Shown piece after piece: positions 24,684 to 33,113 of a DNA stretch of 64,000 nt. Below the pieces are notes generated by a model. That model was given only the letters and a program-made list of their open reading frames with translations. It ran no database searches and was not told the DNA's origin. This DNA comes from Rhizobium esperanzae (GTDB lineage: Bacteria > Pseudomonadota > Alphaproteobacteria > Rhizobiales > Rhizobiaceae): assembly GCF_002204185.1 (NCBI RefSeq), contig NZ_MXPU01000022.1, forward strand, positions 32,744-96,743, written 5' to 3'. Each line of letters starts with the position of its first letter. Within the stretch, counting starts at the first letter, position 1. Position numbers and translations under genes: made by a program.

Positions 24684-27600
24684 ATGGCGGAGACGGAAAA
24701 GGGTTCAATGGGTGAGGCGACCGGCGGCACGCCGGGCTTCATCCACCTGAGAGTCCATTCCGCCTATTCGCTTCTTGAGGGCGCGCTGCCTCTGAAGAAG
24801 ATCCTCTACAAGGCGACCGGCGACAGTCAGCCGGCGATCGCCATTACCGACACCAACAATCTCTTCGTCGCCCTTGAATTCTCCCAGAAGGCAATGGACG
24901 AGGGCCTGCAGCCGATCATCGGCTGCCAGGTCTCGATCGACATGGAAGACGGATTGGAAAGCGAAAAGCGCGGCGGTCAGCCGGCCCTAGTCAAGCTGCC
25001 GTCGATCGTTCTTCTTGCCGCGACGGAGGCTGGTTACGAAAGGCTGGTCGATCTCGTCAGCCGCGCCTATCTCGGCGGCGATAGCAACCAGGCCATCCAT
25101 ATCAGAACCTCCTGGCTGGAAGAGGCAGGCACGGAAGGGCTGATCGCCTTGACCGGCGCCCTGACCGGGCCGGTCGACGCAGCTGTCAGGGAAGGTCATC
25201 CCGCCCAGGCGGAAGCCCGGTTGCTCACGCTGAAGCGTCTCTTCGGCGACAGACTCTATGTCGAGCTGCAGCGGCACGGCACCTACGACAAGCGGCACGA
25301 GCAGAAGATCGTCGGGCTTGCTTACACGCATGACCTGCCGCTCGTCGCCACCAACGAGGCGTTCTTTCCGACCCGCGACGATTACGACGCCCATGATGCG
25401 CTGATGGCGGTTGCGCATAATGCCATCGTCTCCGACGACAGCCGTTTTCGCCTGACTCCGGATCACTACCTGAAGAGCCGGGCTGAGATGGCCAAGCTCT
25501 TTGCCGACCTGCCGGAAGCGCTTGAAAACACGATCGAGATCGCGAGGCGCTGCTCCTTCGTGCTGAAAACGCGAAAGCCGATTCTGCCGCGTTTCACGGG
25601 CGCCACCGACGATGCCGAGGAGGCGGAACGCGCCGAGGCGGGCGAATTGCGCCGTCAGGCGGTGGAAGGGCTGGACATGCGGCTTTCGACCCTCGGCATG
25701 TCGCCCGGTTATGAGGAAAAGGATTATCGCGAGCGGCTGGAGTTCGAGCTCGGCGTCATCGAGCGCATGCGCTTCCCGGGTTACTTCCTGATCGTTTCCG
25801 ACTTCATCAAATGGGCCAAGCAGCACGACATCCCGGTCGGTCCCGGCCGCGGTTCGGGGGCAGGTTCGCTGGTCGCCTATGCCTTGACGATCACCGATGT
25901 CGACCCGCTGCGCTTCTCGCTACTATTCGAGCGCTTCCTCAATCCGGAACGCGTCTCGATGCCTGACTTCGACATCGACTTCTGCCAGGACCGCCGCGAG
26001 GAGGTGATCCGCTACGTCCAGGCCAAGTACGGCCGCGAGCAGGTGGCGCAGATCATCACCTTTGGTTCGCTGCAGGCGCGTGCCGCACTTCGCGACGTCG
26101 GACGCGTGCTAGAAATGCCTTACGGCCAGGTCGACAAGATTTGCAAACTCGTGCCGAACAATCCCGCCAATCCGACGCCGCTTTCCAAGGCGATCGAGGA
26201 GGAGCCGAAGCTGCAGGAGGAGGCGGCGAAAGAACCGGTGGTGGCGCGGCTGCTCGACATCGCCCAGAAGATCGAAGGGCTTTATCGCCACGCCTCGACG
26301 CATGCCGCCGGCATCGTCATCGGCGACCGGCCGCTTTCCAAGCTGGTGCCGATGTATCGCGATCCGCGCTCCGACATGCCTGTCACCCAGTTCAACATGA
26401 AGTGGGTGGAGCAGGCCGGCCTCGTCAAATTCGACTTCCTCGGTCTGAAGACGCTGACGGTGCTGAAGGTCGCCGTCGATTTCGTCGCCAAGCGCGGCAT
26501 CAATGTCGATCTTGCGGCCATTCCTCTCGACGACAAGCCGACCTACGAGATGCTGTCGCGCGGCGAGACGGTCGGCGTGTTCCAGGTGGAAAGTGCGGGC
26601 ATGCGCAAGGCGCTGATCGGCATGAAGCCGGACTGCATCGAGGACATCATCGCGCTGGTGGCGCTTTACCGCCCCGGCCCGATGGAGAACATTCCGACTT
26701 ACAATGCCCGCAAGCACGGCGATGAAGAGCTGGAATCGATCCATCCGATGATCGACCATCTGCTCAAGGAGACGCAGGGCGTCATCGTCTACCAGGAACA
26801 GGTGATGCAGATCGCCCAGGTCCTGTCGGGCTATTCGCTTGGCGAAGCCGACCTTCTGCGCCGCGCCATGGGTAAGAAGATCAAGGCGGAGATGGACCAG
26901 CAGCGGGAACGCTTCGTCGTCGGCGCCGTCAAGAACGGCGTATCAAAGCCGCAAGCCGACAACATCTTCGAACTCTTGGCGAAGTTCGCAAACTACGGCT
27001 TCAACAAGTCGCACGCCGCCGCCTATGCGATCGTCTCCTACCAGACGGCCTACATGAAGGCGCACTATCCGGTCGAATTCCTCGCCGCCTCGATGACGCT
27101 CGACATGTCCAACACGGAAAAGGTCAATGATTTCCGTCAGGACGCCAAGCGGCTCGGCATCGAGGTGATCGCGCCTTCGGTGCAGACCTCCTTCCGCCAT
27201 TTCGAGACCGGCGACAATCGTATCTACTATGCGCTGGCCGCCCTCAAAGGCGTCGGCGAATCCGCCGTCGACCACATTGTCGAGGTGCGTGGCGACAAGC
27301 CTTTTGCCAGCATCGAGGATTTCTGCCTGCGCATCGATCCGCGCCAGGTGAACCGCCGCGTGCTCGAAAGCCTGATCTATGCCGGCGCCTTCGATTGTTT
27401 CGGCGCCGACCGCGCCCAGCTGGCCGCCGGCCTCGACCGCATTCTCGGTTATGCCCAGCGCGCCCAGGAAAACAAGCTGAGCGGCCAGTCAGATATTTTT
27501 GGCAGCGCACTAAACTCAGGCCCGGAGAAGATCTCCTTGCCGCCCTATTCACCCTGGCTGGCATCGGAGCGGCTGCTCAAGGAATTTCAGGTGCTGGGCT

Positions 27601-28181
27601 TCTATCTGACGGCCCACCCGCTCGATTCCTACAGCAACATCTTGCAGAAGATGCGTGTGCAGACCTTTGCCGAGTTTTCTCAGGCGATCAAGCAGGGGGC
27701 TGCCAATGCGCGTCTTGCCGGAACCGTCATTTCAAAGCAGGAGCGCAAGACCCGCACCGGCAACAAGATGGGCATCATTGTCTTTTCCGATTCGTCAGGC
27801 CAGTTCGAGGCGGTGCTGTTTTCGGAGATGCTGAACCAGTATCGCGACGTGCTCGAGTCCGGGAAATCCTTCCTGCTGACCGCGACCGGTGAGGAGCGGC
27901 CGGAGGGTATCGGTCTTCGCATCCAGACGATCCAGTCGCTTGAGGAAAAGTCGCTGCAGATGCAGAAGGCGCTGCGCGTCTATGTCAGAGATTCCGGACC
28001 GCTGAAAATGGTTGCCGGCCATCTGAACACCAAGGGCGACGGTCTGGTTTCCTTCATTGTCATCAAGGAAGAGGGCAAACGCGAGGTGGAAGTGGCGCTG
28101 CCGGAGAAATACCGCATCACTCCGGAGATTGCCGCTGCCCTTCGCGCCGCCCCCGGCGTCGTCGACGTCGAGCTTGTCTGA
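24684..28181 (+). CDS. dnaE: DNA polymerase III alpha subunit
   Basis: Replicative polymerase catalytic subunit, 1165 residues (DnaE1 class). It has an N-terminal PHP domain (HLRVHSAYSLLEGA), a polymerase core with the catalytic PDFDID motif at 427-432, then helix-hairpin-helix and OB-fold regions (about 970-1060) toward the C-terminus. I chose the ATG at 24684, 6 bases after GGGAAGG; a TTG at 24669 is an unlikely alternative. It lies 116 bases after the SOS-type peptide gene and may be partly read from that promoter. It converges with the L,D-transpeptidase gene. Confidence 0.95.
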   Translation: MAETEKGSMGEATGGTPGFIHLRVHSAYSLLEGALPLKKILYKATGDSQPAIAITDTNNLFVALEFSQKAMDEGLQPIIGCQVSIDMEDGLESEKRGGQPALVKLPSIVLLAATEAGYERLVDLVSRAYLGGDSNQAIHIRTSWLEEAGTEGLIALTGALTGPVDAAVREGHPAQAEARLLTLKRLFGDRLYVELQRHGTYDKRHEQKIVGLAYTHDLPLVATNEAFFPTRDDYDAHDALMAVAHNAIVSDDSRFRLTPDHYLKSRAEMAKLFADLPEALENTIEIARRCSFVLKTRKPILPRFTGATDDAEEAERAEAGELRRQAVEGLDMRLSTLGMSPGYEEKDYRERLEFELGVIERMRFPGYFLIVSDFIKWAKQHDIPVGPGRGSGAGSLVAYALTITDVDPLRFSLLFERFLNPERVSMPDFDIDFCQDRREEVIRYVQAKYGREQVAQIITFGSLQARAALRDVGRVLEMPYGQVDKICKLVPNNPANPTPLSKAIEEEPKLQEEAAKEPVVARLLDIAQKIEGLYRHASTHAAGIVIGDRPLSKLVPMYRDPRSDMPVTQFNMKWVEQAGLVKFDFLGLKTLTVLKVAVDFVAKRGINVDLAAIPLDDKPTYEMLSRGETVGVFQVESAGMRKALIGMKPDCIEDIIALVALYRPGPMENIPTYNARKHGDEELESIHPMIDHLLKETQGVIVYQEQVMQIAQVLSGYSLGEADLLRRAMGKKIKAEMDQQRERFVVGAVKNGVSKPQADNIFELLAKFANYGFNKSHAAAYAIVSYQTAYMKAHYPVEFLAASMTLDMSNTEKVNDFRQDAKRLGIEVIAPSVQTSFRHFETGDNRIYYALAALKGVGESAVDHIVEVRGDKPFASIEDFCLRIDPRQVNRRVLESLIYAGAFDCFGADRAQLAAGLDRILGYAQRAQENKLSGQSDIFGSALNSGPEKISLPPYSPWLASERLLKEFQVLGFYLTAHPLDSYSNILQKMRVQTFAEFSQAIKQGAANARLAGTVISKQERKTRTGNKMGIIVFSDSSGQFEAVLFSEMLNQYRDVLESGKSFLLTATGEERPEGIGLRIQTIQSLEEKSLQMQKALRVYVRDSGPLKMVAGHLNTKGDGLVSFIVIKEEGKREVEVALPEKYRITPEIAAALRAAPGVVDVELV

Positions 28182-28196
28182 TCAACCCAGTTGATC
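28180..28196. terminator. Short hairpin between convergent dnaE and L,D-transpeptidase genes
   Basis: GATCAA-CCCAG-TTGATC forms a 6-bp stem directly over the dnaE stop codon and within the 19-base gap between convergent genes. It is symmetric, so it could act for both, but it lacks a T-run. Confidence 0.35.
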
Positions 28197-28200
28197 GTGA

Positions 28201-29457
28201 TCAGCCCCGGGTGATTGTGATGAAATCCGTGCCTTCGCCGGTTTCGCGGCCAAGGCCCGTATCGGAGATCGTCAACGTCGAGCCGGGCGAGATCAGCGCG
28301 TCGATCCTGCGGCGGGTCTCGTCGGGGATCGTGATGCGGCTCAGCGAAAGGGCAATCGGCTTGCCCGTGACAATCGAGCTTTCCTGGCTGGTGATGCCGA
28401 GCCGTTTCATCGTCTCGCGGGAGAGACTGTTCTCGAGCGTGATGCCCAGCCAATCCGCCGTGCCGGCCTGCTCATCGAGGGCATGCAGCGTGAAAAAATG
28501 CGTGCCGAGTGCCAGGCCCGGATCCGCGATCGTCACGGGGGCCTCGAAGATCGGCTTGAAGGCCTGCCGCACCATGATGACGCCGTTCGGCGGCTCGCCC
28601 TTGCCGGTTGCGGCATAGACGGATTTGAGCAACGCGTCGGAGACCAGGCTCCTGTCGCCGGCAAATTCCGTCGGCCGCAGCATCTTGAAGGCGTTGATCG
28701 CCTGCACGGTCGACGGACCGAGCAGGCCGTCCGGATCGCCGGCGGAAAAGCCGAGCTGATTGAGTAGCGTCTGGATGTCGATTACCGTTTCGCGCAGCGT
28801 GCGCCGCGTGACGAGCATGCTGATCGGTTCGGACGGCGGCCGGATCTCCGGCGCGGTAACCGGCGACACCGCCGGCATCGGCATCGCGGCGGTGTCGTTC
28901 ATGGCCACCTGCACCGGTGTCCCGGGACCGACGGGTATGGAGGGCCGCAGCTCGACGTCCGAAAGCAGCGGCATCGCTGCCGGCGCATCGGGGCGGAAAA
29001 GGTTCGGATGGTCGATCGGCTGCGGCACCAATTCGTCGTCGCTGATGATGACGGGAATGCCGGGCTCCGTCATTCGGTAGAGCATTTTTGCGAAGGCGCC
29101 GGGCATGCGTACGCAGCCGTGCGAGGCCGGATAACGCGGCACGGAATTGGATTCGTGCAGCGCGATGCCAGACCATGTCAGCCGTTGCATGAAGGGCATC
29201 GGGGCGGCCGAATAGAGGTTGGATTCGTGGTATTTCTGCTTTTCGAGCACCGAGAAAATGCCGCTCGGAGTCGTATGGCCGTCCTTGCCGGTGGAGACCT
29301 TCGAGGTCGCGACGACCTCGGTGCCGTCATAAACCACAAGCGACTGCTTGTTTTTCGAGACCAAGATCTGCAGCGTGCGTGCATCCGCGGCAAGAGCAGG
29401 GTGCACGAGTGCGGTGGCCGACAGCAAGCCAAGGCCGAAGACGAGACGCGAGAACAT
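28201..29457 (-). CDS. L,D-transpeptidase with peptidoglycan-binding domain
   Basis: Periplasmic YkuD-family enzyme that makes 3-3 crosslinks in peptidoglycan or anchors proteins to it. The 418-residue protein has a signal peptide (1-23, LAA-DA), a YkuD domain (about 28-140) with the catalytic motif SHGCVRM (C115), a variable Pro-rich linker, and a peptidoglycan_binding_1-like region (about 230-290). The remaining C-terminal portion (about 300-418) looks like a second regulatory or substrate domain that I cannot name. Polar-growing rhizobia have many such enzymes. Confidence 0.9.
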   Translation of the reverse strand: MFSRLVFGLGLLSATALVHPALAADARTLQILVSKNKQSLVVYDGTEVVATSKVSTGKDGHTTPSGIFSVLEKQKYHESNLYSAAPMPFMQRLTWSGIALHESNSVPRYPASHGCVRMPGAFAKMLYRMTEPGIPVIISDDELVPQPIDHPNLFRPDAPAAMPLLSDVELRPSIPVGPGTPVQVAMNDTAAMPMPAVSPVTAPEIRPPSEPISMLVTRRTLRETVIDIQTLLNQLGFSAGDPDGLLGPSTVQAINAFKMLRPTEFAGDRSLVSDALLKSVYAATGKGEPPNGVIMVRQAFKPIFEAPVTIADPGLALGTHFFTLHALDEQAGTADWLGITLENSLSRETMKRLGITSQESSIVTGKPIALSLSRITIPDETRRRIDALISPGSTLTISDTGLGRETGEGTDFITITRG

Positions 29458-29682
29458 GATACCAAACCATACGCAATACTGTTCGGCACATTACGGGACG
29501 AAGTTTAAGGAAGATTTTAAAACCCGGACTCGTCGGCTCGCCCGGAACGGTGCAGCGGTTCCGCAACAACGATACGCATAAGATAAAGGCAAAGCATGTC
29601 GCATGAATCAAAGTTTGAGCTGCCTGATTTAAAGCATTGGTATGCATCTCTGATAACAGCGCGCACCTTTGCGCGAGATGTT

Positions 29683-30975
29683 CTAGTGATCGCGCTTGCC
29701 GCTGCCGAAGGTGTAGCCGGTCTCGACCGTGTTCTTGCCGAACTTGTCGCGCAGCTTGTCCATCGCCGCTTCGGCCGCCGCCCGCCGGCCTGACTGCCGG
29801 TCGATCAGATCGGGCGGATCGGCGCGGGTGGCATCGCCGAGATCGGTGACGCCGATGCCGATCAGGCGGAATTTCGTCCCGTCCGTTTCCTTTTCGAGAA
29901 GCTCGAGCCCGATGCGGAAGATCCTGTCGGCAAGCTGGGTCGGATCCTCGAGCTTGCGGTTGCGGGTGCGCGTCTTGAAGTCGGCGCTCTTCATCTTGAG
30001 CACCACGGTGTGGCCGGCGATATCGTTTTTCTTCAGCCGCCAGGAAACCTTTTCGGAAAGGTTGCGCAGGATCGGCACCAGATCGTCGTGGCGCGAGATG
30101 TCGTCGAAGAAGGTCGTTTCGGCCGAAACGCTCTTGGCGGCGTCGTTGAGATGCACCTCGCGGTCGTCAATGCCGCGCGACAGCCGGGCGAGCCGCTGGC
30201 CGATGCTGCCGTAGCGGCGCATCAGGTCGTTCTCCTCCATTTGCTGCAGCTGGCCGATGGTGCGGATGCCGTCCGCCTCCAGCGTCGCGGCAAAGGCCTT
30301 GCCTACGCCCCAGATGGTGGTGACGGGACGCGGCGCCAGGAAATCCACCGCTTCTTCACGGCCGATGACGGAAAAGCCCCGCGGTTTCTGCAGGTCGGAA
30401 GCGACCTTGGCGAGGAATTTGCAATAGGAAAGCCCGACCGAAACGGTAATGCCGATCTCCTTTTCGATGCGGCGAGCGAATTTGGCGAGCGTACGCGCCG
30501 GTGGATCGTGATGCAGCCTCTCCGTGCCGCCGAGTTCCAGGAAGGCTTCGTCGATCGACAGCGGCTGCACCAGCGGCGTCAGGTCCTGCATCAGCGCCCG
30601 CACCTGGCGCCCAACCCGGACATATTTCTCCATGTCCGGGCGTATGACGGTGGCCTGAGGGCATGCCTCCAGCGCCTTGAACATCGGCATTGCCGAACGC
30701 ACGCCGTGGATACGGGCGATATAGCAGGCAGTGGAGACGACACCGCGTTTGCCGCCGCCGATGATGACCGGCTTGTCGGCAAGTTCGGGATTGTCGCGCT
30801 TCTCGACCGCCGCGTAGAAGGCGTCGCAATCGATATGCGCAAGTGTCAGTCGATAGAGTTCGCGATGGCGGACCAGGCGCGGACTGCCGCAGGATAGGCA
30901 ACGACGCGCCTCGCCCTTCTGCTCGGCAAGGCAGTCGCGACAGAAGCCGGGTGTCTTGTCAGGCGCGGGCGTCAT
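29683..30975 (-). CDS. dinB: DNA polymerase IV (Y-family translesion polymerase)
   Basis: Error-prone polymerase acting at damaged or stalled forks, 430 residues. The N-terminus has a zinc-ribbon-like CxxC-x13-CxxC element not found in E. coli DinB. The catalytic motifs follow: HIDCDAFYAAVE (palm Asp) and SIDEAFLE (second Asp and Glu). Then come thumb and little-finger domains. I chose the ATG at 30975 because a LexA-like box lies 6 bases upstream, which would be inside the gene if the in-frame GTG at 31005 (with a weak AAGG) were used. Induction by DNA damage is therefore likely. Confidence 0.94.
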   Translation of the reverse strand: MTPAPDKTPGFCRDCLAEQKGEARRCLSCGSPRLVRHRELYRLTLAHIDCDAFYAAVEKRDNPELADKPVIIGGGKRGVVSTACYIARIHGVRSAMPMFKALEACPQATVIRPDMEKYVRVGRQVRALMQDLTPLVQPLSIDEAFLELGGTERLHHDPPARTLAKFARRIEKEIGITVSVGLSYCKFLAKVASDLQKPRGFSVIGREEAVDFLAPRPVTTIWGVGKAFAATLEADGIRTIGQLQQMEENDLMRRYGSIGQRLARLSRGIDDREVHLNDAAKSVSAETTFFDDISRHDDLVPILRNLSEKVSWRLKKNDIAGHTVVLKMKSADFKTRTRNRKLEDPTQLADRIFRIGLELLEKETDGTKFRLIGIGVTDLGDATRADPPDLIDRQSGRRAAAEAAMDKLRDKFGKNTVETGYTFGSGKRDH

Positions 30976-30980
30976 GGTGA

Positions 30981-30995
30981 GAACAAAGGTTGAAC
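30981..30995. promoter_or_regulatory. LexA-like SOS box upstream of dinB
   Basis: GAAC-AAAGGTT-GAAC matches the alphaproteobacterial LexA pattern and sits 6 bases upstream of the chosen dinB ATG. dinB is a known SOS gene in many bacteria, so this site supports reading the other two boxes in the window as LexA sites. A possible -35/-10 pair (TTGTGA, 17 bases, TAGTGT) lies just upstream on the minus strand. Confidence 0.65.
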
Positions 30996-31045
30996 GGCGC
31001 GACACTACGCCTTAAGCTTATGAGTCACAAGAGAGGACGGGAGCT

Positions 31046-31639
31046 TTGCCTTTGGATAAAGATCTTCGTTTCGAGCCGGTGACGGCAGACCGGTGGGGCG
31101 ACTTCGAGACCCTGTTCGGCCCGCAGGGGGCTTTTTATAATTGCTGGTGTGTCGCGCTGCGCTTGCCGCATGCGGTAAGGACGACGATGACGGCCGACGA
31201 GCGCAAGGCGCATATGCGCGAGCGGATCGGGGCGGGACCGCCGCCGGGGATTCTTTGTTATGCCGATGGCGGACCGGTCGCCTGGGTGCAGGTCGGGCCG
31301 CGCCACGACGTGCCGCAGTTCAATTCACCGCGCACCGCCTCGCGGCCGCTGGAGGAGGAGGATGCGCGTGATCCCTCTATCTGGGCGGTCAGCTGCTTCT
31401 TCCTGCTGCCGAAACTGCGCGGCAGGGGATTAAGTCATCGCCTGCTCGCCGGCGCGATCGACCATGCCCGGCGCCAGGGCGCGCGGCTGCTCGAAGCCTG
31501 CCCGATCGATCATGTGAAGCAGTCGAAATCGGTGACGCTCTGCATCGGCTCGACGGCAATCTTCGAGGCAGCTGGTTTCGAGACGATTGCCAGACGCAAA
31601 GACGGCCGTCCGCTCATGCGGCTGGAACTGTGCAGTTGA
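31046..31639 (+). CDS. GNAT-family N-acetyltransferase
   Basis: A 197-residue acyl-CoA-dependent acetyltransferase of unknown substrate. The acetyl-CoA-binding motif A region is visible as FFLLPKLRGRGLSHRLL (Q/RxxGxG/A-like RGRGLS). The N-terminus contains YNCWCVALRLP, a Cys/Trp-rich stretch typical of a GNAT subgroup. No ATG is available: translation must use TTG at 31046 or 31052. GGGAG (31039-31043) fits the second better. The last 26 bases overlap the convergent HAD-like gene. Confidence 0.8.
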   Translation: MPLDKDLRFEPVTADRWGDFETLFGPQGAFYNCWCVALRLPHAVRTTMTADERKAHMRERIGAGPPPGILCYADGGPVAWVQVGPRHDVPQFNSPRTASRPLEEEDARDPSIWAVSCFFLLPKLRGRGLSHRLLAGAIDHARRQGARLLEACPIDHVKQSKSVTLCIGSTAIFEAAGFETIARRKDGRPLMRLELCS

Positions 31640-32282
31640 CTGTGCCGGAAAGGAAATGGGCCTCGATCACCTCGGCCGCATGCGCCCAATCGGTGGCGCG
31701 GGTGATGTCATCGGCTGCCGCCGGCGCGAAACGATGGACGGGCGAGTCCGGCATCAGGTGAATGAGCAGGCAATCGGCCATGTATTCCCTGACAGAATGC
31801 AGATTGTGCGCCATATCGTCTATGAAGGCGACGGGAAAGGAGCGGCTGGCATGCAGTGCATGGACGATCGGCCCCTTGGGCTGCTCGCTGGCAAGCAGCG
31901 GAAAGAGCAGGCCGGCGCTGTCCAGCAGGCGGCGGCGCTGATCCTGGAACCGTGGCGGCATCGCCGTCAGGAAAAGGATATCGGCGACCTGCGAAAGCCG
32001 GCCGAGCGTTTCGACGACGCGGTCGACTGGCGTCTGCCACAATTCTTGCGCTTTGAAAAAATCTTCGATCAGCCGGCTGACCTGTCGGCCCTCGATCTCC
32101 GTGCCGTCCGCTTTCGAGACAATGTTGCCGTGGAGCCGGAACGATCGCGGCAGGAATTCGTGACCCAGGCTTTGGAGAAAAAGCTGGAAGGGGTCGATGA
32201 ACCGCAGCACGACATCGTCGACGTCACAGACAATCAGTGGCCGCTCGCCGAGTCGGATGTGCGAAATATCGAGCTCTGTCAC
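31614..32282 (-). CDS. HAD-superfamily hydrolase-like protein
   Basis: A 222-residue protein with haloacid-dehalogenase motifs: CDVDDV (19-24, nucleophile Asp in DxD), FLTAMP (motif II Thr) and FIDDMAHN (motif III/IV Asp pair). It is probably a small-molecule phosphatase; the substrate is unknown. It overlaps the GNAT gene tail-to-tail and lies two bases after the DUF3572 gene on the same strand, with which it probably forms a two-gene operon. Confidence 0.75.
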   Translation of the reverse strand: MTELDISHIRLGERPLIVCDVDDVVLRFIDPFQLFLQSLGHEFLPRSFRLHGNIVSKADGTEIEGRQVSRLIEDFFKAQELWQTPVDRVVETLGRLSQVADILFLTAMPPRFQDQRRRLLDSAGLLFPLLASEQPKGPIVHALHASRSFPVAFIDDMAHNLHSVREYMADCLLIHLMPDSPVHRFAPAAADDITRATDWAHAAEVIEAHFLSGTVNCTVPAA

Positions 32283-32284
32283 CC

Positions 32285-32590
32285 TCAGTATTCTCCCGAA
32301 TCGAGCCCCGGCGAAGAGAAATGCCGCCAGGCGGCGGTTACCGTCTCCGGGCTGAGGCCGCTCGCCGTGCAGAAGGCCATCGCCGTCGGTTCGTGGTTCA
32401 TCAGGAAGTCCATCATGCCTGAGAGGAACCCCGGATCGTTGACCGCGTTGCGCACCTGCTCGGGCGCCACGCCGGTGAGTGCGAGGAAGCGACCGAACAT
32501 GTCGGGATCGGCGGCAAGCCAGCCGAGCACGGCGATCGCCGTCGCGTGCGGGTCGGCCTGTTGTTTCGAAGTCTTGAAGTTGCTTTGCAT
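32285..32590 (-). CDS. DUF3572 family protein
   Basis: A 101-residue, mostly helical protein. The stretch A-AVLGWLAADPDMFGRFLALTGV is diagnostic of DUF3572, found in Rhizobiales near divK. Function is unknown. It is divergent from divK with a 133-base intergenic region, so the two may share a control region. No signal peptide or membrane span is present. Confidence 0.85.
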   Translation of the reverse strand: MQSNFKTSKQQADPHATAIAVLGWLAADPDMFGRFLALTGVAPEQVRNAVNDPGFLSGMMDFLMNHEPTAMAFCTASGLSPETVTAAWRHFSSPGLDSGEY

Positions 32591-32723
32591 TTCGAGGGGT
32601 AAGTTACCTTTTCTTCAACCAAATACCGCTAGCGTGCGCTATCGGTTTCACGGAGCTATTCATCCGCATGTGCCTTTCCCATGGGACGAACCGCTGCGCG
32701 AACGGACGTAGGGACAGCTTGTC

Positions 32724-33095
32724 ATGCCCAAACAGGTGATGATTGTAGAAGATAACGAGCTCAACATGAAGCTCTTTCGCGACCTCATCGAGGCGTCCGG
32801 CTATACCACGATCCAGACGAGAAATGGTATGGAGGCGCTCGATCTGGCGCGCAAGCATCGTCCCGACCTCATCCTCATGGATATCCAGCTTCCCGAGGTC
32901 TCCGGCCTCGAAGTCACGAAATGGCTGAAGGAAGATGACGAGCTGCACGTCATTCCCGTCATCGCCGTCACGGCTTTCGCGATGAAGGGCGATGAGGAGC
33001 GGATCCGCCAGGGCGGCTGCGAAGCCTATGTTTCCAAACCGATCTCGGTTCCGAAATTCATCGAGACGATCAAGACCTATCTGGGCGATGCCTGA
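32724..33095 (+). CDS. divk: Cell-cycle response regulator DivK
   Basis: Single-domain receiver protein that transmits polarity signals between the DivJ and PleC kinases and inhibits the CckA-CtrA pathway in alphaproteobacteria. The 123-residue protein has the acidic pocket (E9, D10), phospho-acceptor D53 (LILMDIQLPE) and conserved Thr/Lys positions (AVTAFAMKG, YVSKPI). There is no output domain. pleD follows after 18 bases, the usual pairing in this class. Confidence 0.95.
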   Translation: MPKQVMIVEDNELNMKLFRDLIEASGYTTIQTRNGMEALDLARKHRPDLILMDIQLPEVSGLEVTKWLKEDDELHVIPVIAVTAFAMKGDEERIRQGGCEAYVSKPISVPKFIETIKTYLGDA

Positions 33096-33113
33096 CGCAT
33101 CGGAAAGACGCTT

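Noticed and set aside
29596..29793. A 65-codon ORF starting MSHESKFELPDL, running into the antisense of dinB
   Set aside because: The second half is the antisense of dinB and has shadow-frame composition. The first 30 codons alone have no stop and no known family.
32600..32640. CtrA binding site upstream of divK
   Set aside because: TTAC-N7-TCAA has two mismatches to TTAA-N7-TTAA. This is too weak to call in an AT-containing promoter.
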